Source: Thermoguttaceae bacterium | GTDB lineage: Bacteria; Planctomycetota; Planctomycetia; Pirellulales; Thermoguttaceae | Assembly (NCBI GenBank): GCA_017434455.1 | Contig: JAFRFG010000036.1 | Span: 62,001 to 126,000 of the forward strand | Length of the DNA: 64,000 nucleotides | Direction: 5' to 3' | Part shown: piece after piece, positions 8,806 to 17,576 of the stretch | Layout of the letters: each line of letters starts with the position of its first letter | Position numbering within the stretch: position 1 is the stretch's first letter | Made by a program: the position numbers and the translations under genes | Notes under the pieces: model-generated | Database searches by the model: none | Told to the model about the DNA's origin: nothing | Seen by the model: only the letters and a program-made list of their open reading frames with translations

Positions 8806-10596
8806 CTAGAGCATATCTTCCTTGAACTCTTCCTTGAGCAGCTCCAGCGCCTTGCCGCCGCTGCTCTCGTCGACAATGACATTCAAGCTGCGCTCGCTGG
8901 TATTGATGATACTCACGTTGATCTCGGCCTTCGCCAGGGCGCCGAACAGGCGCAGAGCCAGGTCGGTGTGGCTGCGAAGCCCCGTTCCGCGGACGGTCAG
9001 CTTGGCGACGTGGGGGTTCCACGACGCCTTGCAGCCGTGAGTTTTCTCTAAGCCGGCCGCCAGCCGCGTCAGCCGGTCGTCCTCCATCCTCGGGGCGGTG
9101 AAGCTGATCACCGCGTCGTTGCCGGAAGCGTCGGACTGAACGATCATATCGACGACGATTTTGCTGTCGGCCACCTGGTTGAAGACCTCCGCGGCGTTGC
9201 CCGGAACATCGGGGAGCCCGGCGAGGGTCATGCGCATCTGGCCGGAATCGAGCGCGACCGCGTCGATAATGGTATCTTCCATGCGGGTCATGTACGCCAC
9301 CAGCTCGCTGGAATGTTTGACCGCGTACGGCTCGGCCGCCGGCAGCGCGTCGGCCGTCTCGAACCTCAGCGTACGCTCGGCGACCGGACGGTCGAGCTGG
9401 AACTGGCTGTGGACGGCCCGCAGCGCCTCGACCGCCTTTTCGCGGGAGACCAGCACCGAGACTTTGATCTCGCTGGTGGTGATCATCTCGATATTAATCC
9501 CCGCCTCGGCGAGGACGTGGAACATCTTGCGGGCGACCCCGCGGCGGTGCTCCATCCCCAGGCCGACGATCGAGATCTTCGAGACCGAATCGTTGCTGAG
9601 AACCTCGCCGGCCCCCACTTCGGCGGCGGCCGTTTTCACCGCGTCGAGGGCGGCAAGCAGATCGTCGCCGGAGACGGTAAAGGAAATATCGGTCTTCCCC
9701 CCCTCGGAGGCGTTCTGCACGATCATATCGATCGGGACATTCGCCTCGGCGATCTTCGAGAAGAACTTCATCGCCGCGCCGGGAACGTCGGGGACGCCGC
9801 GGACGGTAATCTGCGCCTCGTTCTTCGCCAGCGCGGTGCCGCACACGACCGCCTGGCCGTCTTCCGGCTCGGGGCCGATGATCGTGCCGGGGGTATCGCT
9901 GAAACTGCTGCGGACGTGGACGCGGACGCCGAACTTCTTGGCGAACTCGATCGACCGGCTGTGCATCACGCCGGCCCCCATGCTCGCCATCTCAAGCATC
10001 TCGTCGTAGCTGATTTTGTCCATCTTGCGCGCCTCGGGGACGACACGCGGATCGGTCGTGTAGACACCGTCGACATCGGTGTAGATATCGCAGGTATCGG
10101 CGCCGAGGGCGGCGGCCAGGGCCACGGCGGTGGTATCGCTGCCGCCGCGTCCCAGCGTGGTGATGTTCAGGTCATCATCGATCCCCTGGAACCCGGCGGC
10201 GATGATGATCTTCCCCTCGTTTAAGCTCTGGCGCATCCGGTCGGTCGAGATGCTCTTGATGCGCGCCTTCATAAAGGCGTTGTCGGTGCGAATGCCGATC
10301 TGGCCGGCGGTGTAGCTGACGGCCTTGTGCCCGAGGGATTCCAGCGCGATCGCCATGAGCGCCACGGTAACCTGCTCGCCGCTGGACATGAGCATATCCA
10401 TCTCGCGGGTACTCGGCTTTTCGGTGATTTCGTGGGCCAGGGAGATGAGGTGATCGGTATTCTTCCCCATCGCGCTGAGGACCATCACGACCTGATTGCC
10501 GTTTTCGGTCTCGCGAATCGCCTTGTTGGCGGCCGCGAGAATCTTGCCCGTGTCGGCAACACTCGTTCCCCCGAATTTCTGAACGATCAACGCCAT
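8806..10596 (-). CDS. lysC: Aspartate kinase with four ACT domains
   Basis: The 596-residue enzyme phosphorylates aspartate, the first step towards lysine, threonine and methionine. The kinase signature KFGGTS is at 7-12 and the catalytic domain extends to about residue 245 (TLGRGGSDTTAVALAA within it). Two ACT-domain pairs follow at about 265-410 and 455-596, each with motifs such as VRGVPDVPGAAMKFF, LAGLPDVPGNAAEVF and SIVGLGMEHRRGVARK. Common aspartokinases have about 400 residues and two ACT domains; the doubled regulatory region is known from cyanobacteria and planctomycetes and implies feedback control by amino acids. The ATG at 10596 follows an AAGGAA site; an upstream in-frame extension has no family match. 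Confidence 0.93.
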   Translation of the reverse strand: MALIVQKFGGTSVADTGKILAAANKAIRETENGNQVVMVLSAMGKNTDHLISLAHEITEKPSTREMDMLMSSGEQVTVALMAIALESLGHKAVSYTAGQIGIRTDNAFMKARIKSISTDRMRQSLNEGKIIIAAGFQGIDDDLNITTLGRGGSDTTAVALAAALGADTCDIYTDVDGVYTTDPRVVPEARKMDKISYDEMLEMASMGAGVMHSRSIEFAKKFGVRVHVRSSFSDTPGTIIGPEPEDGQAVVCGTALAKNEAQITVRGVPDVPGAAMKFFSKIAEANVPIDMIVQNASEGGKTDISFTVSGDDLLAALDAVKTAAAEVGAGEVLSNDSVSKISIVGLGMEHRRGVARKMFHVLAEAGINIEMITTSEIKVSVLVSREKAVEALRAVHSQFQLDRPVAERTLRFETADALPAAEPYAVKHSSELVAYMTRMEDTIIDAVALDSGQMRMTLAGLPDVPGNAAEVFNQVADSKIVVDMIVQSDASGNDAVISFTAPRMEDDRLTRLAAGLEKTHGCKASWNPHVAKLTVRGTGLRSHTDLALRLFGALAKAEINVSIINTSERSLNVIVDESSGGKALELLKEEFKEDML

Positions 10597-10652
10597 TGTG
10601 AGTTCCTTATGTGTGTTCCTGATACCTTGGAGTGTGAAACAAACGGTCTTAT

Positions 10653-10693
10653 CGAAAAACACGCCGCGGCGACCGGAAGCGGCCGCCGCGGCG
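10653..10693 (-). terminator. Rho-independent terminator of the symporter gene
   Basis: CGCCGCGGC pairs with GCCGCGGCG and the minus strand continues TGTTTTTCG. It separates the symporter gene from lysC. Confidence 0.75.
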
Positions 10694-10709
10694 CGGGGTG
10701 GATATTTCA

Positions 10710-12242
10710 TTATTTCGGCTGGTCGCCGAAGGCCTTGTCGACCACCTCAGAATCGACTTTTTTGGTCATCACGCTCACCAGCGGAACCACCACCAGCGGA
10801 ACCACCATCGCGATCGAGGCGGAGACCGGCGAGAACGACCTGGCCTCCTGCGGACTCATGGCGAAGTAGCGGTAGAAGAAGATCCCGTTGGAGAGAATCA
10901 GCCCGGTGAACATCCCGGCGTAGGCCCCCGCCTTGGTCGTTCCGCGCCAGAACAGACCGTAGAGGTAAGGGGCGAGGAACGCGCCGGCGACCGACCCCCA
11001 GGCCAGGGACATCAGCGGGACGATCCAGGCGGGATTGAAGATGGCGATCAGCCACGACAGAACGACAAAGACGGCGCAGAGGAACCGCATCACCCAGAGG
11101 TAATGCGTCTCCGACTTCCCGGTGACGGCGTACCCCTTGTACAGGTCGATACTCACCGCCGAGGAGGAGACCAGCGCCAAAGACGAAAGGGTCGACATCG
11201 ACGCCGAGAGGACCAGCAGCAGGATCAGCGCCAGCAGCGGGCCGGGGAGGGCGTAGATGAGCATGATCGGAACCAGGGCGTTGGTGTCGATCTTCCCGGT
11301 GGCGCTGCTGATAGCGGCGGTGAGCTGTTCGTTCGGAAGCAGGTGCGTCAGGCCGCCGCAGAAGTAGGCGCCGCAGCCGATCACCAGCGCGAAGATCGTC
11401 GTGATGACCGCGCCGCGGACAATCTGCGACTCATCTTTGATGGCGTAGTACTTGTGAACCATCTGGGGAAGTCCCCAGGTGGCGAAGCTCGTCATGAAGA
11501 CGACCGACCAGAGAATGTACGCCGGAATCGGCTTGACCGCTTCCATCGGAGAGTCGGCCCCGGAGGTGACCCGCGCCTGCCAGGCGTCGACCGCCTTTTC
11601 GATGGCTTCCTGCGGGGCACCGAACTTCGCCAAAACGAACCAGACCATCAGCAGGGCGCCGAAGAACATAATGATCCCCTGAATGAAGTCGATCCGAGCG
11701 GCGGCCTTGTACCCCCCAAAGACGACGTACAGCCCGGTGACGATCGTAATGATCGTGATCGCCGTGCGCAGCGTCAGGTGGAAGATATGCTCAAACAGGT
11801 AGCCGAGCCCGGAGAAGACGGAGGCCGAGTACGGGAGAAGGAAGACGAAAATCACGATCGCCGTGATGATCTTCATCCCGTCGGAGTTGTACCGCTTCGA
11901 GAAGAACTCGGGCATCGTCATCGCGCCTAAACGCTGCGTCATCTTCCGTGTCATCCGCCCCAAGACCAGCCAGGCGAGCGCCCCTCCGACCAAGGCGTTG
12001 AACAGACCGACCCACAGGCCGCCGAACCCGCACAGCCAACCGTACTGCCCCGCGAACCCAATGAAGACCACCGCCGAGAAATAGCTCGTTCCATACGAGA
12101 TGGCAAGAACCCAGGGGCCGAGAGTCCGGCCGCCAAGGAAGAAATCACTGGTGTTTTGCGTACGCCTCATCCCCCAACTGGCGATGACCAGCAGGGCTAG
12201 GAAGAAGACCGCTGTCAGGACGAAAGGCAGATCGAGAGTCAT
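10710..12242 (-). CDS. Sodium:solute symporter (SSS family)
   Basis: The 510-residue polytopic protein shows about 13 hydrophobic segments and SSS-family sequences such as SDFFLGGRTLGPWVLAIS near residues 32-50 and GYKAAARIDFIQGIIM near 190. The family couples Na+ entry to uptake of proline, pantothenate, sugars or carboxylates; the substrate cannot be read from the sequence. The gene lies 45 bases after the DUF3467 gene and shares with it the same pre-start leader AGGAACCGTACC, so the two are probably co-transcribed. Confidence 0.88.
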   Translation of the reverse strand: MTLDLPFVLTAVFFLALLVIASWGMRRTQNTSDFFLGGRTLGPWVLAISYGTSYFSAVVFIGFAGQYGWLCGFGGLWVGLFNALVGGALAWLVLGRMTRKMTQRLGAMTMPEFFSKRYNSDGMKIITAIVIFVFLLPYSASVFSGLGYLFEHIFHLTLRTAITIITIVTGLYVVFGGYKAAARIDFIQGIIMFFGALLMVWFVLAKFGAPQEAIEKAVDAWQARVTSGADSPMEAVKPIPAYILWSVVFMTSFATWGLPQMVHKYYAIKDESQIVRGAVITTIFALVIGCGAYFCGGLTHLLPNEQLTAAISSATGKIDTNALVPIMLIYALPGPLLALILLLVLSASMSTLSSLALVSSSAVSIDLYKGYAVTGKSETHYLWVMRFLCAVFVVLSWLIAIFNPAWIVPLMSLAWGSVAGAFLAPYLYGLFWRGTTKAGAYAGMFTGLILSNGIFFYRYFAMSPQEARSFSPVSASIAMVVPLVVVPLVSVMTKKVDSEVVDKAFGDQPK

Positions 12243-12287
12243 GGTACGGTTCCTAATGGATTGTGCGCCTGAGATCAGGCACGGTTA

Positions 12288-12629
12288 TCATTTTGGCTGC
12301 TGCAACTGCTGCGACAGCCGTTGAGTCTCAAGCCGCTTTTGGACATTGACCTCCACCGGTCCAAACGCCAGCTCATGGCGCTGGATGGACAACGAAAGGG
12401 CATGCAAAAGCCGTTTGGCGGTGAAAAAATTCATCACGACCCGATTTCTCAGATGAATCGGATCCGCGGGAGTTTCGGAGACCTGCGTATTGAGCGCGAA
12501 GTCGATAATCATTTCTTCGGGGGTGGCGGTCACTCGGCAGAAGTTCGCGTACGTCACTTCAGCGTCGAAATCGTTGACAACGTTTTGGACCGGCGGATCT
12601 TGTTCTTCTTTTTTCCTCGGTGACATCAC
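12288..12629 (-). CDS. DUF3467 family protein
   Basis: The 113-residue soluble protein has the DUF3467 pattern: YANFCRVTATPEEMIIDFALN in the first half and RVVMNFFTAKRLLHALSLSIQRHE in the second. Members are small and widespread, often near membrane or transport genes, with no established function. The GTG at 12629 is preferred because AGGAACCGTACC precedes it exactly as it precedes the symporter start; an ATG three bases further in is the alternative. It is the first gene of a likely two-gene operon with the symporter. Confidence 0.75.
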   Translation of the reverse strand: MMSPRKKEEQDPPVQNVVNDFDAEVTYANFCRVTATPEEMIIDFALNTQVSETPADPIHLRNRVVMNFFTAKRLLHALSLSIQRHELAFGPVEVNVQKRLETQRLSQQLQQPK

Positions 12630-12904
12630 GGTACGGTTCCTCCTTTGAACACGGGCAAGCCCCGTCCTTAGCTCCCTAGGGCGACTATAGACCGGCTCAC
12701 CTAAAATTTATCCGGCTTATTTTAACCATCTTTCGCCAATCTGTCCACCGGCATTTTCCGCGTCTGGGGGCAAGAAAAACCGATCTTGCTTCCCGGGGCG
12801 ATAAACGATACTCTTCCCGAACCGTTTGGACGCGCTTGGGGCCAATGCGCTGTCGGGGCGCGTTAGAAAAGCGTTTTTTCAGATAACCGAGGTGATCCTA
12901 TACA

Positions 12905-13348
12905 ATGTCCTGGTCTGCGATCTGTGAGCCAACCGTGCTGATTTCGGCGGGAATCGCCCTGTTGATTGGTTTCTCGTGGCTGAAAATACGCCGCGGCGCG
13001 GTCTCGAAACAGACGTGTGTCGAGGAACAATACGCCGAGCCGGCCGCCGACGCGGACCTCGGCGAGATGACCGATCGCCTGGAAGAGGAAAAGCGCGAGA
13101 TCAGCCGCCTCTTGGACGAGGCCCGGCAGACGGCCTCCCGTTTGGAAGAGATGCTCCGCGCTTTCGATCAGACCTTCTTCGCCGAGCAGTCACCGCACGG
13201 CTCGGTCTCGGCCCTCTTCGACGGTCTGAGCGACTCGATGCTCGGGCAGTGCCGGGCGATCACCGAGCGAACCGGTCAGCTTCGCCGCAAGGCGCAGTCG
13301 CTTCAATCGGCGGCCAAGGCCCAAGGCGTCCCAAGCGCCCGCCCGTAA
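12905..13348 (+). CDS. Membrane-anchored coiled-coil protein of unknown function
   Basis: The 147-residue product has one N-terminal membrane segment (about residues 10-27, VLISAGIALLIGFSWLK) followed by a predicted coiled coil (about 50-90, many Glu/Arg heptads) and a C-terminal helical region. No family is recognised. A strong GAGGTGATCC site precedes the ATG. It lies 49 bases before scpA in the same direction and is probably co-expressed; a link to chromosome segregation is only positional. Confidence 0.65.
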   Translation: MSWSAICEPTVLISAGIALLIGFSWLKIRRGAVSKQTCVEEQYAEPAADADLGEMTDRLEEEKREISRLLDEARQTASRLEEMLRAFDQTFFAEQSPHGSVSALFDGLSDSMLGQCRAITERTGQLRRKAQSLQSAAKAQGVPSARP

Positions 13349-13397
13349 CCCAAAGACGCACCCCTTTTTCCCTTCGTTTTAGGAGCGCCGACGACCA

Positions 13398-14243
13398 ATG
13401 GAGCCCGAACCGAACCTCGATCCGGAGGCCGACCTCTCTTCCGAGACGTTTTCGGTCACGCTCGATCAGTTCAACGGCCCGCTCGACCTTCTCCTGTATC
13501 TTGTCCGCCGTCAGGAACTCGACATTATGGATATCCCCGTGGCGAAGATCACGGACCAATATCTCAAGTACATCGAGGTGCTCACCGTTTTGGATATCGA
13601 CGCGGTCGGCGATTTTATCGTCCTGGCCAGTAAGTTGATCGAGATCAAATCGTTCGAGGCGCTCCCGAACGAGCAGGAGGTCGAGGAGGAGATCGAGGAT
13701 CCGCGCAAAGAGCTGGTCACCCGCCTTTTGGCGTACAAGAAGTTCTGCGAGGAAGCCGGTCAGCTCGAAAAGCGCGGCCGGCTGTGGCAGCGGCGCTATC
13801 CCCGTCTGGCGGTCGATCTCAAACCGAAGGAGCGCAACGCCGCGGAGGAGCCGATTCAGGAGATCGTCGTGTGGGACCTGGTCAGCGCCTTCGGCCGGAT
13901 TCTGCGCGAGAGGGCGCCGGCGGCCAAGCACAAGGTGGTCTACGACGATACCCCGATCTCGGTCCACATGCAGCGGATCTACAACCGCCTGAAGCGGGAG
14001 CAGACCGTCTGGTTTTCGTCGTTCTTCCAGGACGCGCACCGAAGGACGACCCTCATCGGCATCTTTATGGCGATCTTGGAACTGGTCCGCCACGAGTATG
14101 CCTACGTTTGGCAAGAAGTACCGTTCGGTGATATCGAGGTCCGATTCCGCGCCAGCAGCCGGGCGTTCGATTTTTCGTCGGTCGACGACCAGCCGACCCC
14201 GCGCTTCCTGGAAGACGACACGCAGGCCAGCGACGCCGCGTAA
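13398..14243 (+). CDS. scpA: Segregation and condensation protein A
   Basis: The 281-residue kleisin joins SMC heads and ScpB in the bacterial condensin complex. The N-terminal ScpA signature is clear: FNGPLDLLLYLVRRQELDIMDIPVAKITDQYL (split as FNGPLDLLLYLVRR and ELDIMDIPVAKITDQY, about residues 25-56), followed by the acidic linker and a C-terminal winged-helix region (about 190-265, AILELVRHEYAYVWQEVPFG). Length is typical (240-290). An AGGAG site precedes the ATG. scpB is not adjacent in this window. Confidence 0.94.
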   Translation: MEPEPNLDPEADLSSETFSVTLDQFNGPLDLLLYLVRRQELDIMDIPVAKITDQYLKYIEVLTVLDIDAVGDFIVLASKLIEIKSFEALPNEQEVEEEIEDPRKELVTRLLAYKKFCEEAGQLEKRGRLWQRRYPRLAVDLKPKERNAAEEPIQEIVVWDLVSAFGRILRERAPAAKHKVVYDDTPISVHMQRIYNRLKREQTVWFSSFFQDAHRRTTLIGIFMAILELVRHEYAYVWQEVPFGDIEVRFRASSRAFDFSSVDDQPTPRFLEDDTQASDAA

Positions 14244-14270
14244 GCTCTTTTACCCTCGCTTTGGTATCGT

Positions 14271-15308
14271 CTACAGTTCCCCGCGGTCGAGATAGCGGGG
14301 ACGGCGCAGGAGGATCCATAGGAAAAACGGCCCGCCGAGCAGCGAGGTGATCACCCCCACCGGCAGGACGTCGCCGGCGAGCAGACAGCGGGAGAGGGTA
14401 TGGCAGCCGGTCAGAAACAGCCCGCCGGTGAGAAAGACGGCCGGAACGAGAACGCGGTGCCGTGTTCCGTACAGAAGCCGGCAGATGTGGGGGACCATCA
14501 GCCCGACAAAGCCGATCGGGCCGAAGAGCGAGACGGTCCACCCGACCAGCAGCGAGGAGAGCAGCAGAAGAAGCAGCGAGAGCCGGTCGACCGAAACCCC
14601 GAGGGTGAGGGCGCGGTTTTTGCCGGTCGTTAAAATATCGAGCTCGCGGCCGTAAAACCAATGGACCGCCGCGGCCGAGACGACCATCAGGCCGCTGACA
14701 CAGGTCATGCTTGGGGAGAGGGGCTCGATCCGTCCCATCGTCCAACGGATCATCCGCAGCATCTGGCCGGCGTCGGCGCCGTACTGCATCGCCAGGACCA
14801 AGCTGGAGAAGAAGAAACTCAGCGCGATCCCCGCCAGCGGCAAAGAGGCGGTGCCCAGGCCGCGGACCCGAGCCAGCGACAGGAGAATCAGCGCCGCGCC
14901 GAGCGCCCCGGCGGCCGAGGCCCAGGCGGCGGCCGGAAGCCCCAGGACGGTCCCGATCGCCGCCGGCCCCAAAAGGAACCACCCGGTCGCCCCAAAGGCG
15001 GCGCCGGAGGCGATTCCCAAGGTATAGGGGGAGGCCAGGGCGTTGCGAAAGAGGGTCTGAAGCATCAGACCCGACAGTGAGAGCGCCGCGCCGGCGATAA
15101 AGGCGCTCCAGCATTTGGGGAGCCGCTCGTAACGGAAGATCGCCGCGCGAACGGCCTCTTCGCTCTGGGGGTCGGCGATCGCCGAGGGGTCACACGCCTG
15201 AAGGTAGACTTTGGGACTGTAACAGGGACGCCCTACCAGAGGGGCGGCGGCCATAAGCACCGCCGCGGCGGCGGCGCAGCACAGAAGCTTGATCCCCTTG
15301 CCCGTCAT
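14271..15308 (-). CDS. FecCD-family ABC transporter permease (orphan)
   Basis: The 345-residue membrane protein has about ten transmembrane segments and FecCD signatures: GAALSLSGLMLQTLFRNALA near residue 66 and GPIGFVGLMVPHICRLLYG in the second half. Such permeases import iron-siderophore, heme or cobalamin with a substrate-binding protein and an ATPase. Neither partner is present nearby, so it must pair with genes elsewhere or be a remnant. The ATG at 15308 gives the family's usual length; the frame remains open upstream but encodes nothing family-like. It converges with scpA. Confidence 0.87.
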   Translation of the reverse strand: MTGKGIKLLCCAAAAAVLMAAAPLVGRPCYSPKVYLQACDPSAIADPQSEEAVRAAIFRYERLPKCWSAFIAGAALSLSGLMLQTLFRNALASPYTLGIASGAAFGATGWFLLGPAAIGTVLGLPAAAWASAAGALGAALILLSLARVRGLGTASLPLAGIALSFFFSSLVLAMQYGADAGQMLRMIRWTMGRIEPLSPSMTCVSGLMVVSAAAVHWFYGRELDILTTGKNRALTLGVSVDRLSLLLLLLSSLLVGWTVSLFGPIGFVGLMVPHICRLLYGTRHRVLVPAVFLTGGLFLTGCHTLSRCLLAGDVLPVGVITSLLGGPFFLWILLRRPRYLDRGEL

Positions 15309-15598
15309 AGAAATGTCGTCTGTTCCCCGCGTCTCGAACGAAAAAACATAATCGTAACAGCGCTCTTTTTTAACACACCCCCGAGGGCTCTTCAAGAGTA
15401 CCGCCGACCCTTCCCCCCGCGAGGAAAAAGAAACCTTGGCTGTAAAAATCGGAAAGGATGGTAAAATCAGCGGCAAGGAAAGAGAAGAACCTTCCCCCGA
15501 TATGCCGATAGCAGATTTTGTCCCCCGCCTAATACAATAAATGTGTTTTAAGCGGGGAAAGACAAACGCACAAAAGAACAAAGAAGACAGAGGGTTTT

Positions 15599-17560
15599 GT
15601 GGGCGCGATTCCGTCAGGCCTGAAACGCAGCGTGGAGCGATTCCTCTTCAAGACGCCGAAGGGGTACCTGGCGCGGTGGTCCTACGAATTGGATCGTATC
15701 AACGCGCTGGAGCCGCAGACGCAGAAGCTCAGCGATCAGGAGCTGCGCAAACAATCGCTCTCGCTTCGCTACCGCGCCCGAAGCGGCGAGCCGCTGGAAA
15801 GGTTGCTGCCCGAGGCGTTCGCGCTGGTGCGCGAGGCGTCGGTTCGAACCACGGGGATGCGCCACTTCGACGTTCAGATTCTCGGCGGGATCGCGATGTT
15901 CCACAACTCGATCGTCGAGATGCAGACCGGCGAGGGGAAGACCCTCACGGCGACCGCGCCGATGTACTTAAGAGCGCTCAGCGGCAAGGGGGCGATGCTG
16001 GCGACGGTCAACGACTACCTGGCGGCCCGCGACGCCGAGCTGATGGGGCCGATCTATAAGGCGCTCGGGATGAAGACCGGGGTGATCCAGACGCAGCAGC
16101 AATCCGATCAGCGCCGAGAGGCGTACCACTGCGATATCACCTATGGGACGGCCAAGGAGTTTGGGTTCGACTTTTTGCGCGACCGCCTTTTGCTGCGCCG
16201 GATTCGCGAGGGACAGACCGACTTGCTCGGGGCGATGCTCGAAAGCCAAAAAACAAAAAACGAGCAGCCGACCCAGCGGGAAGACCCCTATTTCTGCCTG
16301 GTCGACGAGGCCGACAGTATTCTCATCGACGAGGCGAGCACCCCGCTGATCATCAGCGCCCTTCCGACCGAGGAGCAAAAGCAGGAGGTCGCCGCCTATA
16401 AGTGGGCGGCCGATCACGTCTACGAGTTTATCGAGGACGAAGATTACGAGTACGACCACGAGAAGCGCTCCATTGAGCTGACGCGCAAAGGACGGCTGAA
16501 GGCGCGCATGCTCCCGAAGCCCCCCGAGATGGATACCACGGGGCTGTTCCACGTCTATGAGTTCGTCAAGCGGGCGATCCGGGTCGACCGCGACTATCAT
16601 CTCGACCAGCAGTATGTCGTCAAGGACGGCGAGATCGTCATTGTCGACGAGTTCACCGGCCGTCTGGGCGAAGGGCGCAAATGGCGCGACGGGATCCACC
16701 AGGCGGTGGAGGCCAAGGAGGGGGTCAAAGTCACCGTCGCCACCGGTCAGGCGGCGCGGGTGACGGTCCAGGACTTCTTTCTGCGGTTCGAGCACCTCGC
16801 CGGAATGACGGGGACCGCGTGGGCGAGCCGCACCGAGCTGCGCCGCATCTACAAGTGCCACGTGATCCCGGTGCCGACCAACCGGCCGCCGCAAAGGGTC
16901 AAACTCCCGACGCTCGTCTACCCGACCGAGCGCGCCAAGTGGAACGCCATTGTCTCCGAGATCCAAGAGCTCCACGCCATGGGGCGTCCGGTTCTGATCG
17001 GTACCCGAACGATCGATAAGTCCGAGATCCTCTCGCGGCTGCTCACCGACGCGGGGATCGAGCACCAGGTTCTCAACGCCAACCATATCGAGGCCGAGGC
17101 GGCGATCGTCGCGGACGCGGGCCATTGGGGGAAGGTGACGGTCTCGACCAATATGGCCGGGCGCGGCACCGATATCAAGCTCCCCGAAGAGGTTCTCGAT
17201 ATCGGCGGTCTTCAGGTGATCTGTACCGAACTGCACGAGTCGGCGCGCATCGACCGCCAGCTCATCGGCCGCTGCGGGCGTCAGGGAGACCCGGGAACGT
17301 TCCGCCAATACCTGTCGCTCGAGGACGAGATCAACGAGAAGGCGTACGGCCCGAAGAAGGCGAAAAAATTTGCCGCGCGGGGACAGAACGTTTCGGACGA
17401 TACCCTGTTCAACGGGCTGATCGGCCGATTCTACCGCGCGCAGCACAAGGTCGAGAAAAAGAGCTACCGCTCGCGAAAGACCATGCTCTATTACGAGAAA
17501 GAGCGCAAAAAGATCCAAAAGGGGATGGGGCAGGATCCCTATCTGGACTCGACGAACTGA
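15599..17560 (+). CDS. secA: Shortened SecA-type translocase ATPase
   Basis: The 653-residue protein has the SecA motor: Walker A GEGKT at 111-115, VNDYLAARDAE, the DEAD-type box DEADSILIDEA (about 237), the GMTGTA motif, NMAGRGTDI and IGRCGRQGDPG. It stops just after the start of the helical scaffold (LIGRFYRAQHKVEKKSYRSR). The helical wing, most of the scaffold and the zinc-binding tail of standard SecA (about 840-900 residues) are missing. It may be an accessory SecA for a subset of exported proteins, with a full SecA elsewhere. The GTG start follows AGAGGG. Confidence 0.85.
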   Translation: MGAIPSGLKRSVERFLFKTPKGYLARWSYELDRINALEPQTQKLSDQELRKQSLSLRYRARSGEPLERLLPEAFALVREASVRTTGMRHFDVQILGGIAMFHNSIVEMQTGEGKTLTATAPMYLRALSGKGAMLATVNDYLAARDAELMGPIYKALGMKTGVIQTQQQSDQRREAYHCDITYGTAKEFGFDFLRDRLLLRRIREGQTDLLGAMLESQKTKNEQPTQREDPYFCLVDEADSILIDEASTPLIISALPTEEQKQEVAAYKWAADHVYEFIEDEDYEYDHEKRSIELTRKGRLKARMLPKPPEMDTTGLFHVYEFVKRAIRVDRDYHLDQQYVVKDGEIVIVDEFTGRLGEGRKWRDGIHQAVEAKEGVKVTVATGQAARVTVQDFFLRFEHLAGMTGTAWASRTELRRIYKCHVIPVPTNRPPQRVKLPTLVYPTERAKWNAIVSEIQELHAMGRPVLIGTRTIDKSEILSRLLTDAGIEHQVLNANHIEAEAAIVADAGHWGKVTVSTNMAGRGTDIKLPEEVLDIGGLQVICTELHESARIDRQLIGRCGRQGDPGTFRQYLSLEDEINEKAYGPKKAKKFAARGQNVSDDTLFNGLIGRFYRAQHKVEKKSYRSRKTMLYYEKERKKIQKGMGQDPYLDSTN

Positions 17561-17576
17561 AAGGCACGCCGGCGCG

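Noticed and set aside
15968..17518. 516-codon minus-strand frame opposite secA
   Set aside because: SecA motifs are unmistakable on the plus strand; the antisense frame has no recognisable domain.
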